A DNA stretch of 52,342 nt from JAAZLA01 sp964560975 (GTDB lineage Bacteria > Spirochaetota > Spirochaetia > Treponematales > Treponemataceae): contig CAZLNE010000002.1 in assembly GCA_964560975.1 (NCBI GenBank), positions 1 through 52,342 on the forward strand. The letters run 5' to 3'. A program made the translations under genes and the position numbers. Shown here one piece after another: positions 15,037-23,061 of this stretch; the first letter of the stretch is position 1, and every line of letters starts with the position of its first letter. The notes beneath the pieces were generated by a model. It was not told where the DNA came from. It did no database searches and saw nothing but the letters and a program-made list of their open reading frames with translations.

Positions 15037-17129
15037 TGAAGAAATTTATAAGCACCTTACTTACTTTGGGAATTTGCCTATTCTGCGGTCTCATTTTCTT
15101 TTTTATATTTACTAGACTTTCAAATGGTACACGAGACACACTTTTGTCATACATACCTTTTTTTGGAAAAAAAGAGCAGGTAACATTTTCTACTAAGACA
15201 GGCGTGCTTGATTCAAAAAATCTTCTTACTCTAAAAACTGCCTCTTTTAATATTGATTTTTTAGTGCATCTTGAACATGAAAAAGGACGTTTTATTGCTC
15301 TGTATCCGTATCAGGTAACGGCAGGTATAGATTTACGCACTGCAGATATTACGACTCATAATCGCGAGGTGAATGTTGTACTTCCGGAACCGCGAATCTT
15401 ATCTTCGTCTTCGTCTGATATTTCAAATATTCTTGTGCTTCGCGATTCCTTACCTGATGCCTTTTTAGATTACGATGCGTATGTTAAGCCGGTAAAAAAA
15501 GCATTTGAGCAAAAAGCGTTTGACGAGGCAATACAAGAGGGAATACTTGAAAAGTGCAAAGCTCATACCGAGCGATTTCTGCAGTCCTTTTTTTCTAATA
15601 GTACACTTAACATAACGTACACCGCATCTTCTGATGCTGATGCGATCCTGCATATAGAAGCTCCGTCAATGCCGGCTGTTTTTTCTCTGAGTACGATGTG
15701 GAAGTCCAGCGATATAGGATGGAGTGTTTATTACCCGCCGTACCGTGCAAGGGACGAATTTTATATCAGTCTGGGAGATGAGGATCCATTTTCTTCTACT
15801 GTAGAAAGCGCGGCTCCTGATTTTCAAAAAATACGATTCGGCAGAGTTATGACAAGCGGGAAAGATACAATAGCATCAATGATTGAGAGCGCAAAAAAGT
15901 CTGCCGGCTCACAAGAAATTACAGCTGTTTTTTCTAATCCCCTACAAAAAAATGATTCTAAAACTATTCTCTTTGCCAATGACAGAGGCTACTATCGCGC
16001 TATCACTGCTTTTAAAGATGGTTCTGCTTCCTATCTTCAAACGGCAGATGTTCAAGGTGAAATGCACAAAAGCGATTATTCGCCCCTCCTTTTTTATACA
16101 GCAATGAGTCTAAACTATGATTCATCTATACAGGATGCGTATAAAAAAGAGAATAGTGCACAGGCTTCTGCATACAGCTCAGTGTATGATAAGGCAAAAA
16201 TAGCCCTGGAGAAAAAAAATTATGCAGCCGTAAATCAATTTGTGTCTGTATTGAGGGCAGAAGAACAAAAAAATCCTGATGTTATTATGCTTTCTTCTCT
16301 CAATGATTTTCTCTATAAAAATATTTTTACACCGACAGGTCTTAAAGGGTATGAAGGGTTCGAAGATAATTTGAAAGCAGCTCATGCTATAAATACAAAT
16401 GCTATTTCAAATCTTACTAAAGAAAACAGACAAAAACTCATAGGAATGTTTCTGCAGGAGAAACGATTAAAAGAATATTTTGAAGCATATTTTTTAAAAT
16501 ACCGCAGTGAGCTTGCATTGTCGCCGGAAGAAGAGAATCTTTATTCCGATGATTTAGTTATGAGCGGTGCGGTTATTACTAGGGAACTCTTTGAATCTTT
16601 GAATCACGAAAAAAGAAAAACGTACTTGGAAAATATTATGCGTTTCAATGATGAAGAAAAAAGAGTACGGATAGAAAATGACGGCGGAATGACCTATATT
16701 CTCTGCGGTTCAGCCTATGATAAGGTCTATGCTCCAAAAAATAAAGGGCCGTCTTATATTCAAAAACAGCTTGCACGCACGGCCCCTTCAATGCACTCAA
16801 ATGTAATTCTTGTGTTTCCTGAGAAAAAACTTTTTACAGAATATTCAGTAATTGCATTTGAAAAAAGCAATGTGATTCTTTTTAATAACATTACATCAGT
16901 GCTCTTTGTGAGCGAACATGTCCGTGTGCCTTATGCTTCTATAAGTTTTTACGGAGAAAATTTTAGGCTGGGAAATTTCGCCTATACGGAAGCCTTAGTG
17001 CGTTCAGTATTGTATCAGCTGCATCAAGTGTATGCTCGGGAAGATTCCTACGCTCTCGACATTTCACTTGATATAAGCAGCCAGCTTATACAAACAGTTC
17101 TTGAAATAATGGACAGGCCTTCTTTGTAA
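15036..17129 (+). CDS. Large membrane-anchored protein with DUF4230-like N-terminal part
   Basis: Unknown 697-residue protein. A single N-terminal membrane helix (about residues 4-26) is followed by a DUF4230-like region: strands FNIDFLVHLEHEKG, YQVTAGIDLRTADI, then EVNVVLPEPRILS and a helical part rich in Lys and Glu. The C-terminal 450 residues are not recognised and include helical stretches that could be repeats (residues 380-480). ATG 15036 is chosen because GGAGG lies 8 nt upstream and the ATG overlaps the previous stop (TGATG); a GTG at 15033 is possible. It is probably a partner of the preceding gene. Confidence 0.65.
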   Translation: MKKFISTLLTLGICLFCGLIFFFIFTRLSNGTRDTLLSYIPFFGKKEQVTFSTKTGVLDSKNLLTLKTASFNIDFLVHLEHEKGRFIALYPYQVTAGIDLRTADITTHNREVNVVLPEPRILSSSSSDISNILVLRDSLPDAFLDYDAYVKPVKKAFEQKAFDEAIQEGILEKCKAHTERFLQSFFSNSTLNITYTASSDADAILHIEAPSMPAVFSLSTMWKSSDIGWSVYYPPYRARDEFYISLGDEDPFSSTVESAAPDFQKIRFGRVMTSGKDTIASMIESAKKSAGSQEITAVFSNPLQKNDSKTILFANDRGYYRAITAFKDGSASYLQTADVQGEMHKSDYSPLLFYTAMSLNYDSSIQDAYKKENSAQASAYSSVYDKAKIALEKKNYAAVNQFVSVLRAEEQKNPDVIMLSSLNDFLYKNIFTPTGLKGYEGFEDNLKAAHAINTNAISNLTKENRQKLIGMFLQEKRLKEYFEAYFLKYRSELALSPEEENLYSDDLVMSGAVITRELFESLNHEKRKTYLENIMRFNDEEKRVRIENDGGMTYILCGSAYDKVYAPKNKGPSYIQKQLARTAPSMHSNVILVFPEKKLFTEYSVIAFEKSNVILFNNITSVLFVSEHVRVPYASISFYGENFRLGNFAYTEALVRSVLYQLHQVYAREDSYALDISLDISSQLIQTVLEIMDRPSL

Positions 17130-17200
17130 GTGATACACAAACGTATTACATGTTGATGCGTCCTATATAAGATACTACAGTTATGATTAAGGATTTTTAA

Positions 17201-17860
17201 ATGATTATTGACACGCATACACATATATTTCCTGATGCCATTGCACAGAGGGCAATTGCTTCTTTAGCAGAAAAAGCCGGTGATTATACTCCTCATACGG
17301 AGGGAACTCTGCAGTCTCTTCTTTCTTCGATGGACGAGGCCGGAATTCATACTTCATGGATAGCAAACATTGCAACAAAACCAAGTCAAACTTCTTCTAT
17401 TATAACCTGGTCAAAACAAATTGTCAGTGAAAGAATTTTTCCTCTAGGTTCAGTGTATCCGTACAGTGAAACGTGGGAAAAAGATATTTGTGATTTGTAC
17501 GATGCCGGGTTTAGAGCAATTAAGCTTCATCCATTTTATCAGAACTTTATAATAGATGCTCCAGACTTACATGATTTTTATTCTCTGCTTGAAAAGAAGA
17601 GCTTTCTTATCTTGTTTCATGCTGGTTANNNNNNNNNNNNNNNNNNNNNNNNNNNNNNNNNNNNNNNNNNNNNNNNNNNNNNNNNNNNNNNNNNNNNNNN
17701 NNNNNNNNNNNNNNNNNNNNNNNNNNNNGATTCTCCGTGGCAGGATCAAAAAAAGCAGGTTGATTTTGTAAAATCATTGGGCTTCCCAAAAGATGAAGAA
17801 GCTAAAATATTTTTTAATAATGCTTCATATCTTCAATCTAAATACAGTAGTTTTATATAA
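17201..17860 (+). CDS. Amidohydrolase-family protein, interrupted by assembly gap
   Basis: TIM-barrel metal-dependent hydrolase of the amidohydrolase-2 type. The N-terminal IIDTHTHIFPD supplies the metal-binding HxH, KLHPFYQ and ILFHAG are later barrel strands, and DSPW after the gap carries the expected catalytic Asp. A run of 100 N falls between the last two motifs. In this family that stretch normally has the HPDLKVILAHLGG-like strand and about 80-100 residues, more than the 34 codons shown, so part of the gene is missing. The unbroken frame may be chance. An AAGGA precedes the ATG. Confidence 0.75.
   Translation: MIIDTHTHIFPDAIAQRAIASLAEKAGDYTPHTEGTLQSLLSSMDEAGIHTSWIANIATKPSQTSSIITWSKQIVSERIFPLGSVYPYSETWEKDICDLYDAGFRAIKLHPFYQNFIIDAPDLHDFYSLLEKKSFLILFHAGXXXXXXXXXXXXXXXXXXXXXXXXXXXXXXXXXXDSPWQDQKKQVDFVKSLGFPKDEEAKIFFNNASYLQSKYSSFI
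17629..17728. other. Assembly gap of 100 N inside the amidohydrolase gene
   Basis: Exactly 100 N, the conventional filler for a gap of unknown size. Unlike the gap at 41669, the flanks share no overlap. Confidence 0.99.
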
Positions 17861-17961
17861 CATAAGTAACAAAGTAATAATTCATCTAAAAGTATATAGC
17901 TTATATAGATATTTATTTGTTTTAGGTTGACTTTAAACTTATAATTATGTATCCATATAGA

Positions 17962-18444
17962 ATGGTAGAAAAACAAAGAGATATGATGATCGGGGGGATT
18001 ATCAAAAAGATTGAAATTTTGCTCACGGCCAAAAGTAACAGGTATTTGCAGAAGTTCAATATTACATGGTCTCAGGCTCAAATACTACGATATTTGGCAA
18101 TGCATGCAAGGGCAACAAACACAAAAATAGGTGAGCCTACGGATGTTTTTCAAAAAGATCTTGAGGAATTTTTCGGATTATCAAATCCAACAGTAACCGG
18201 TTTATTAAACCGGCTTGAATCAAAGGAACTCGTAAAGCGCGATACCTTTGCACAGGATAGACGATGGAAAAGGCTCATTCTTACTCAAAAGGGTTATGAT
18301 ATTCAAGAGAAATCTTTTGAAGGGTTTTTGAAAATGGAAGCAGAATTGCTTAACTCCTTTTCAAAGGATGATAAACAGGTTTTTGTTACATGTCTTAACA
18401 CCTTGTATGAATCTCTGGCTAAGGATAAAAATTTTACTTTTTAA
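17962..18444 (+). CDS. MarR-family transcription regulator
   Basis: Winged-helix regulator of about 160 residues: ITWSQAQILRYL, then the recognition region SNPTVTGLLNRLESKELVKRDT and the wing DRRWKRLILTQKG. It lies 54 nt before a MATE efflux pump and probably controls it and itself. The start is uncertain: candidate ATGs are at 17947, 17962 and 17983. I prefer 17962 because TATAAT at 17940-17945, with TTGTTT 17 nt upstream, would start transcription after the first ATG. TATATA-GCT-TATATA at 17893-17907 is a possible operator. Confidence 0.85.
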   Translation: MVEKQRDMMIGGIIKKIEILLTAKSNRYLQKFNITWSQAQILRYLAMHARATNTKIGEPTDVFQKDLEEFFGLSNPTVTGLLNRLESKELVKRDTFAQDRRWKRLILTQKGYDIQEKSFEGFLKMEAELLNSFSKDDKQVFVTCLNTLYESLAKDKNFTF

Positions 18445-18498
18445 AGTCTGTACAGCAGCATAGTCTTATAGTAAGGCTCCTATACAGCAGTGGTTAAA

Positions 18499-19872
18499 AT
18501 GAATTCTCACAATGAAAAACGAATAGCACTCTTTGAGACGATGAGCGTTCCCAAGGCTGTATTCACACTTGCACTCCCTACAGTAATGGGGATGATGGTT
18601 TCTGTTGTCTACAATATGGTTGACACCTTCTTTGTTGGACAAACAGGAGATTCAAATCAGGTCGCCGCAGTATCGCTCACGATGCCTCTTTTTTTACTTC
18701 TTATGGCAATAGGTAATATTTTTGGTATAGGAGGAGGAGCGCATATATCGCGACTTCTCGGTCAAAAAAAATATGCTGAAGTAAAAAAAGTCTCATCAAC
18801 CTGTTTATATGCAGCTGCTGCTTTCGGCCTAGTAGTAATGGTGTTTTTCCTCGTTTTTATGCCGGAAATATTAAAGATTGCAGGAACAAGTACTGCGACC
18901 TACGGCTTTGCACGGGATTATCTCTTTTACATAGCACTTGGCGCTCCTATTGTAGTCTTGGCTGTTGCACTTGGTCAAATTGTCCGTTCTGAAGGTGCCG
19001 CAAAAGAAGCTATGAACGGAATGATAGCTGGTACTATTGTAAACATAGTACTGGATCCAATAATGATTTTATGGATGGATATGGGTGTACCAGGAGCTGC
19101 TATAGCAACAATAATTGGAAATGCTGTATCAGTTGTAATGTATCTTCTTCATATGCTTAAATCTCATAGTCTTTTAAGTATGAGTCCTAAACAGATAGAA
19201 ATTCAGTCTCACATTTTAGGACCGGTTTTTGCAATAGGAATTCCTGTTTCAATAGGAAATATTCTTATGAGTGTTTCTAATGTTGTTTTAAATAATTTTG
19301 TTTCTTCGTATGGCGACATTGTGATTGCCGGTATGGGAATTTCAGGACGGCTTTTTACCATTGCAATTATGCTTTTTATTGGAATAGGTCAGGGAGTTCA
19401 GCCTTTAATAGGATACAATTATGCAAGTAAAAATTATACCCGCATGAATAGAACAATTGTTTTTGCATCAATGCTCTGTGTCATATCTGGAATTGTACTA
19501 TTAACATTAACCCTGTTATTCGGTAAGTATGCTATAGCCTTGTTTATTGATAACGATGAAGTAATAAAATATGGAACAATGATTATAAGGGCTCAGATGC
19601 TTTCCGCGCCTATTCTTGGACTAATGTTTGTATTCGTAAATACCTTTCAAGCTTTTGGTAAGGCGCTTCCTTCTCTCATTCTTACAATATCGAGACAAGG
19701 GTTAGTTTTTATTCCTGTACTTTTAATAAGTAATTCATTATTCGGACTTCAAGGAATAATTTATGCTCAGCCTTCTGCTGATATTTTTTCGACAGTGTTA
19801 TCGGCATTGATGTATGTACTTATTTTTAGATCTATAAAAAAAGAGGTAAAGGAAGATAAAAAGATAGACTAG
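18499..19872 (+). CDS. MATE-family efflux transporter
   Basis: Multidrug and toxin extrusion pump with about 12 membrane segments. Recognised by FTLALPTVMGMMVSVVYNMVDTFFVG, GNIFGIGGGAHISRLLG, then the second half GIPVSIGNILMSVSN and GIGQGVQPLIGYNYASKNY. Length about 457 residues. The start may be ATG 18499 or GTG 18490; neither has a clear Shine-Dalgarno. It is co-oriented with the MarR gene 54 nt upstream, a common pair in which the regulator represses the pump until a ligand binds. Transported compounds cannot be predicted. Confidence 0.9.
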   Translation: MNSHNEKRIALFETMSVPKAVFTLALPTVMGMMVSVVYNMVDTFFVGQTGDSNQVAAVSLTMPLFLLLMAIGNIFGIGGGAHISRLLGQKKYAEVKKVSSTCLYAAAAFGLVVMVFFLVFMPEILKIAGTSTATYGFARDYLFYIALGAPIVVLAVALGQIVRSEGAAKEAMNGMIAGTIVNIVLDPIMILWMDMGVPGAAIATIIGNAVSVVMYLLHMLKSHSLLSMSPKQIEIQSHILGPVFAIGIPVSIGNILMSVSNVVLNNFVSSYGDIVIAGMGISGRLFTIAIMLFIGIGQGVQPLIGYNYASKNYTRMNRTIVFASMLCVISGIVLLTLTLLFGKYAIALFIDNDEVIKYGTMIIRAQMLSAPILGLMFVFVNTFQAFGKALPSLILTISRQGLVFIPVLLISNSLFGLQGIIYAQPSADIFSTVLSALMYVLIFRSIKKEVKEDKKID

Positions 19873-19929
19873 CTGGACATCTATAGAGTATCTTTAGTAT
19901 AATGATTTAATTATTTTTTTGGAGGCTCT

Positions 19930-20511
19930 ATGTCAGTTCAACAAAAAACAGTTGTGCGCTCTTTTTCTTCTTCTCTTTTACAATCTGTTATTTTAACAAT
20001 ACTTTTTGCCGCTATTGGTGTTTCACTTCCGGTAGTTTTTCATCTTTTAGGAATTGCAGCAATCAGTTTTTCTCCCATGCATTTTCCTGTTCTGCTAGCA
20101 TCTATGCTTCTTGGTCCAATTTCAGGAATTATTGTAGGTATTAGTTCTGTTCTTTTTTCTATGCTATTTACAGGCATGCCCGTATTATTTCCTACCGGTA
20201 TAGCAATGCTTTTTGAGTTAGCAGCATACGGACTTGTTGTTTCACTTGCTCAGAAAAAACTTTTTGCACATAAACAAACTTATACTGTCTTTCTTGCAAG
20301 TCTTATTATTGCAATGATCGCCGGCCGGGCAGTTCACGGCATAGTGCAGTTTACTCTAACTTTATTCTCTTCTTCTGAGTATTCCTTTATGAAATTTTTG
20401 AACTCCTGCTTCGTTGTAACCTATCCTGGTATCTTACTTCAATTAACCCTTCTACCTATTATCGCTTTCATTGTTAGTAAAACAGAGTTTCTTGCTGATA
20501 AACGAAAGTAG
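19930..20511 (+). CDS. ECF transporter S component-like membrane protein
   Basis: A 193-residue protein with about six membrane segments. The segment AISFSPMHFPVLLASMLLGPISGIIVGISS and the following FPTGIAMLFELAAYGLV are typical of energy-coupling-factor substrate-binding subunits for vitamins. The vitamin cannot be identified; no energising EcfA/EcfT genes are in the window, so it would share them from elsewhere. GGAGG lies 6 nt before the ATG. It follows the MATE gene by 57 nt. Confidence 0.75.
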   Translation: MSVQQKTVVRSFSSSLLQSVILTILFAAIGVSLPVVFHLLGIAAISFSPMHFPVLLASMLLGPISGIIVGISSVLFSMLFTGMPVLFPTGIAMLFELAAYGLVVSLAQKKLFAHKQTYTVFLASLIIAMIAGRAVHGIVQFTLTLFSSSEYSFMKFLNSCFVVTYPGILLQLTLLPIIAFIVSKTEFLADKRK

Positions 20512-20538
20512 CACAATCCATAAAAAGGTGCAATAAAT

Positions 20539-21342
20539 TTAAGTTAGAAGTTCTTTTAGTTTTTTTGCATTAACTGCAGCAGCGCCTCCAGGATGATTAT
20601 TAAAAAAAATCTGAACGAGGCGCGCCTTTGTTTTTAAGAACTTTATTACAGGGATAGTATTTTCAAGTTCTTTTACTGAATATAAATAATTGTACCTGCT
20701 TGAGCCGTTTTGTTCGCTCGCAGTATACCATGATTGTGCATTCCTTCCATGAAACCGTAAGTACGCTGTATTACCAGTTACAACAGGGTGAAAACCGGGC
20801 AGATGGTAGAGTTCCGGCATGTCGACAATGCAAATTCCTATTCCCCTTTTGTCCAAACCCTCATACACACGATCTATCATCCATTCTTTATGACGAAATT
20901 CTACAATAACGGGGAGCGGCGCAAGTTCTTTTATAAGCGAATCGAGATACAGCCTATTGTCCTGGGTGTAATGAAAGGATTGCGGAAACTGGAAAAGAAC
21001 ACTTGTAAGGCGATCTCTTTCGAGAAGAGGACGAAGTGCATTTTTAAAACAGGCTGCGTCCTCCTTCCATTGAGCGGTAATTTCGTGCGTTAAACTTTTA
21101 TGAGCTTTGATACTAAATACCAAGGGTCTATCTGTTTTTGTTATGAGTTCACGTATCCCTTTTTCACCCGGCATCTTGTAATAGGTGTAGTTTAACTCCA
21201 CCGCAGAAAAAAATTGTGCATAATAATCGAGAAAAGCGTTTCTTTGTAGTTCTTTCGGATAAAATACATCCTTCCATTCAGGATAGTCGTATCCGCTTGT
21301 TCCTATTACTATACTTACGTTTCCCGTTTGAATATTTTCCAT
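20539..21342 (-). CDS. DUF72 (YecE-like) protein
   Basis: TIM-barrel protein of unknown biochemical role. Recognised by VIGTSGYDYPEWKDVFYP, then FFSAVELNYTYYKMP, PLVFSIKAHKSLTHEI, LFQFPQSFHYT and VIVEFRHKEW, ending in FFNNHPGGAAAVNA. Its ATG lies four bases after the stop of the UmuC-like gene, so it is almost certainly the third gene of that operon. This suggests a link with DNA damage, which is inference from position. Confidence 0.88.
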   Translation of the reverse strand: MENIQTGNVSIVIGTSGYDYPEWKDVFYPKELQRNAFLDYYAQFFSAVELNYTYYKMPGEKGIRELITKTDRPLVFSIKAHKSLTHEITAQWKEDAACFKNALRPLLERDRLTSVLFQFPQSFHYTQDNRLYLDSLIKELAPLPVIVEFRHKEWMIDRVYEGLDKRGIGICIVDMPELYHLPGFHPVVTGNTAYLRFHGRNAQSWYTASEQNGSSRYNYLYSVKELENTIPVIKFLKTKARLVQIFFNNHPGGAAAVNAKKLKELLT

Positions 21343-21346
21343 AGGC

Positions 21347-22636
21347 TTACCATACTCTTGGAACTGAATTAATCTGCGTTGTGTAATTTGGCGATAAAAA
21401 ATCGCGCTTCATGTGCCACTGAGCGTATTGCCCGTCCGGTGTAAAATCCTTTACTGCGTTGCGGCTTCCCGGATGCAGACAAAGGCGTCCGTATTTTTTA
21501 TTTATTTGATCACAGGCTGTCATGACTGCATCGTGCTTTTTTTTATCCATGATAATAGTGTCTTCAAATAAATCTCCTTGAACCTGGTTATCAGCTTCAA
21601 GTCCCAGAAGATTTACCATGACCTTTCTGTATTTATAGCCTTCCCGGTAAATGCTCCTTAGAATTTCGGTTCCTGCAGCAAGAATTTCAGGCAAAAAACT
21701 TGTTGCGTGATTAAATTGAGCAGTTGCGCCGTTAAAATACTCCTCATCTTTTTTATCTCTGTCGTATTGTCGGCCTGTCATAAGATAGATAGATAGGTAT
21801 GTGCAGACAGATTTTTCGTTCCGCATTCTGTAAACGGCAAGCTGGGTGTATTCAGCAAGTGCTGTTTCCAGTTGTATAAGATCTGTAACTCCTTGTGCAA
21901 AGCTTTTTGAGGTTGTTATGTTTTGCCTTATTTCTCTATTTATGAAGTCAATAGTACAAATTCCGTTGAGTTCCTGCACAGTTTTCATACCTTGAATGGT
22001 AAGCAGTTTCTTTGCCTTGTCAAGGCTCATGTTTTTTAAGTCAAAGGCTGTACGTATGCCGTGGCGTGCAAGTGTTCTGGTTTTAGAATAACCTATTCCC
22101 CAAATTTCTGAAGTTTCAATGTGCTTAAGCTCTTGTTCTTTATCCAGGCTGTCCCAAAAACACACACCTCCTCTTGTTTTTGCAAGTTTATTGCACAGTT
22201 TTGCAAGTGTTTTTGTAGGGGCTATGCCGACAGAAACAGGCATGTGAATGTTCTGCATAGTAAGCTGTTTTAGCTCCATACCTAACTGATAAAAATCTAT
22301 ATTAGTCCAGTCCGGAAAAAATAAAAAACTTTCATCGATTGAATAAATTTCTATTTCCGGTGCAAAGGCTGAATAAAGAATATTTAGACGGGTGGAAATA
22401 TCTGCATAGAGTGTGTAATTTGAGCTGAATACCTGTACACCCCATGCCCTCAAGCGGTCACGAACGGTAAAATAGGTGTCGCCTCTTTTGAGCCCGAGGT
22501 TTTTACATTCCTGATTGAGCGCTATAATTACGCCGTCGTTGTTTGAGAGAACGGCAATAGGCTTATTGTCGAGATCCGGTCGGAAGAGGCATTCGCAGGC
22601 CGCATAAAAACTGTTCGCATCAACATGAAAAATCAT
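21347..22636 (-). CDS. umuC: Y-family translesion DNA polymerase, UmuC-like
   Basis: Error-prone polymerase that copies past lesions. Catalytic metal ligands are D6 (FHVDANSFYAACE) and D101/E102 (YSIDESF); Y11 sits at the steric-gate position. The N-terminus VLSNNDGVIIALNQECKNLGLKRGD is UmuC-type rather than DinB-type. QGDLF at 353-357 is a good sliding-clamp binding motif. Length 429 residues, normal for UmuC. It overlaps the UmuD-like gene by 4 nt (ATGA) and is followed closely by the DUF72 gene. Confidence 0.93.
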   Translation of the reverse strand: MIFHVDANSFYAACECLFRPDLDNKPIAVLSNNDGVIIALNQECKNLGLKRGDTYFTVRDRLRAWGVQVFSSNYTLYADISTRLNILYSAFAPEIEIYSIDESFLFFPDWTNIDFYQLGMELKQLTMQNIHMPVSVGIAPTKTLAKLCNKLAKTRGGVCFWDSLDKEQELKHIETSEIWGIGYSKTRTLARHGIRTAFDLKNMSLDKAKKLLTIQGMKTVQELNGICTIDFINREIRQNITTSKSFAQGVTDLIQLETALAEYTQLAVYRMRNEKSVCTYLSIYLMTGRQYDRDKKDEEYFNGATAQFNHATSFLPEILAAGTEILRSIYREGYKYRKVMVNLLGLEADNQVQGDLFEDTIIMDKKKHDAVMTACDQINKKYGRLCLHPGSRNAVKDFTPDGQYAQWHMKRDFLSPNYTTQINSVPRVW

Positions 22637-22980
22637 ACAAGCCGCACTACCGCTTTTACACAGCCGAATATTTCAGTACACCGGTAGTGATTATTGAATC
22701 TGGTGTAATAAAAAACCTTATTTTTGTCTTTTTTGGAAAGTATTAAACGGACGCACACAAAGATATTTTCATGTTTTACGACGGCAAGCGAGCCGTCTGC
22801 GGGCAGTTTTGAACAGTCAACAACAAGATAATCACCCTGCTCAATGCTTTCATCTTTTTGAGGTTCGCCTTCGTATTTCATGATAAAAGATGCAGCAGGG
22901 TTTTTTATGAGAAGAGAGTTCAAATCTATGGGTTTTTCCTCATAGCCTTGTGCAGGTGAGGGGAAGCCTGTTGTATTCAT
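22633..22980 (-). CDS. umuD: UmuD'-like subunit without protease catalytic residues
   Basis: LexA/UmuD-like protein of 115 residues. GFPSPAQGYEEKPIDLNSLLI and NPAASFIMKYEG match E. coli UmuD from its cleavage site onward. Only four residues (MNTT) precede the Gly that aligns with Gly25, so the arm normally removed by RecA-stimulated self-cleavage is absent. The catalytic Ser of the GDSM motif aligns with P40 (GEP) and the catalytic Lys aligns with V77 (FVCVRL). It therefore looks like a ready-made UmuD', with no self-cleavage possible. The start ATG 22980 lies 6 nt after a -10 box; an earlier TTG at 22995 lies inside the operator. Confidence 0.86.
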   Translation of the reverse strand: MNTTGFPSPAQGYEEKPIDLNSLLIKNPAASFIMKYEGEPQKDESIEQGDYLVVDCSKLPADGSLAVVKHENIFVCVRLILSKKDKNKVFYYTRFNNHYRCTEIFGCVKAVVRLV

Positions 22981-23015
22981 ACTTATACTATACAACAGTA
23001 TAGTATAAAAATCAA
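22981..23015 (-). promoter_or_regulatory. Promoter with palindromic operator for the umuDC-DUF72 operon
   Basis: On the minus strand TTGATT (23015-23010), a 17-nt spacer and TATAGT (22992-22987) form a promoter; the start codon follows after 6 nt. A perfect inverted repeat, TATACTATAC (22984-22993) and GTATAGTATA (22998-23007) with spacer AACA, covers the spacer and the -10. A repressor bound here would block polymerase. LexA is a candidate, but the box is unlike the E. coli, Bacillus or Leptospira LexA sites I know. Confidence 0.7.
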
Positions 23016-23044
23016 TAGAAAACTGCCGTGTTTTACCACGGCAG
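23009..23044 (-). terminator. Intrinsic terminator of gpmI
   Basis: Read on the minus strand, CTGCCGTG pairs with CACGGCAG around a six-base loop (23044-23023) and is followed by TTTTCTATTGATTTTT. It lies 18 bases after the gpmI stop. The U-rich tail reaches the umuD promoter -35 box. Confidence 0.85.
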
Positions 23045-23061
23045 TGTACTGTGATTGAGGG

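Noticed and set aside
17501..17800. Short frames bridging the first N gap on either strand
   Set aside because: They exist only because N was read through.
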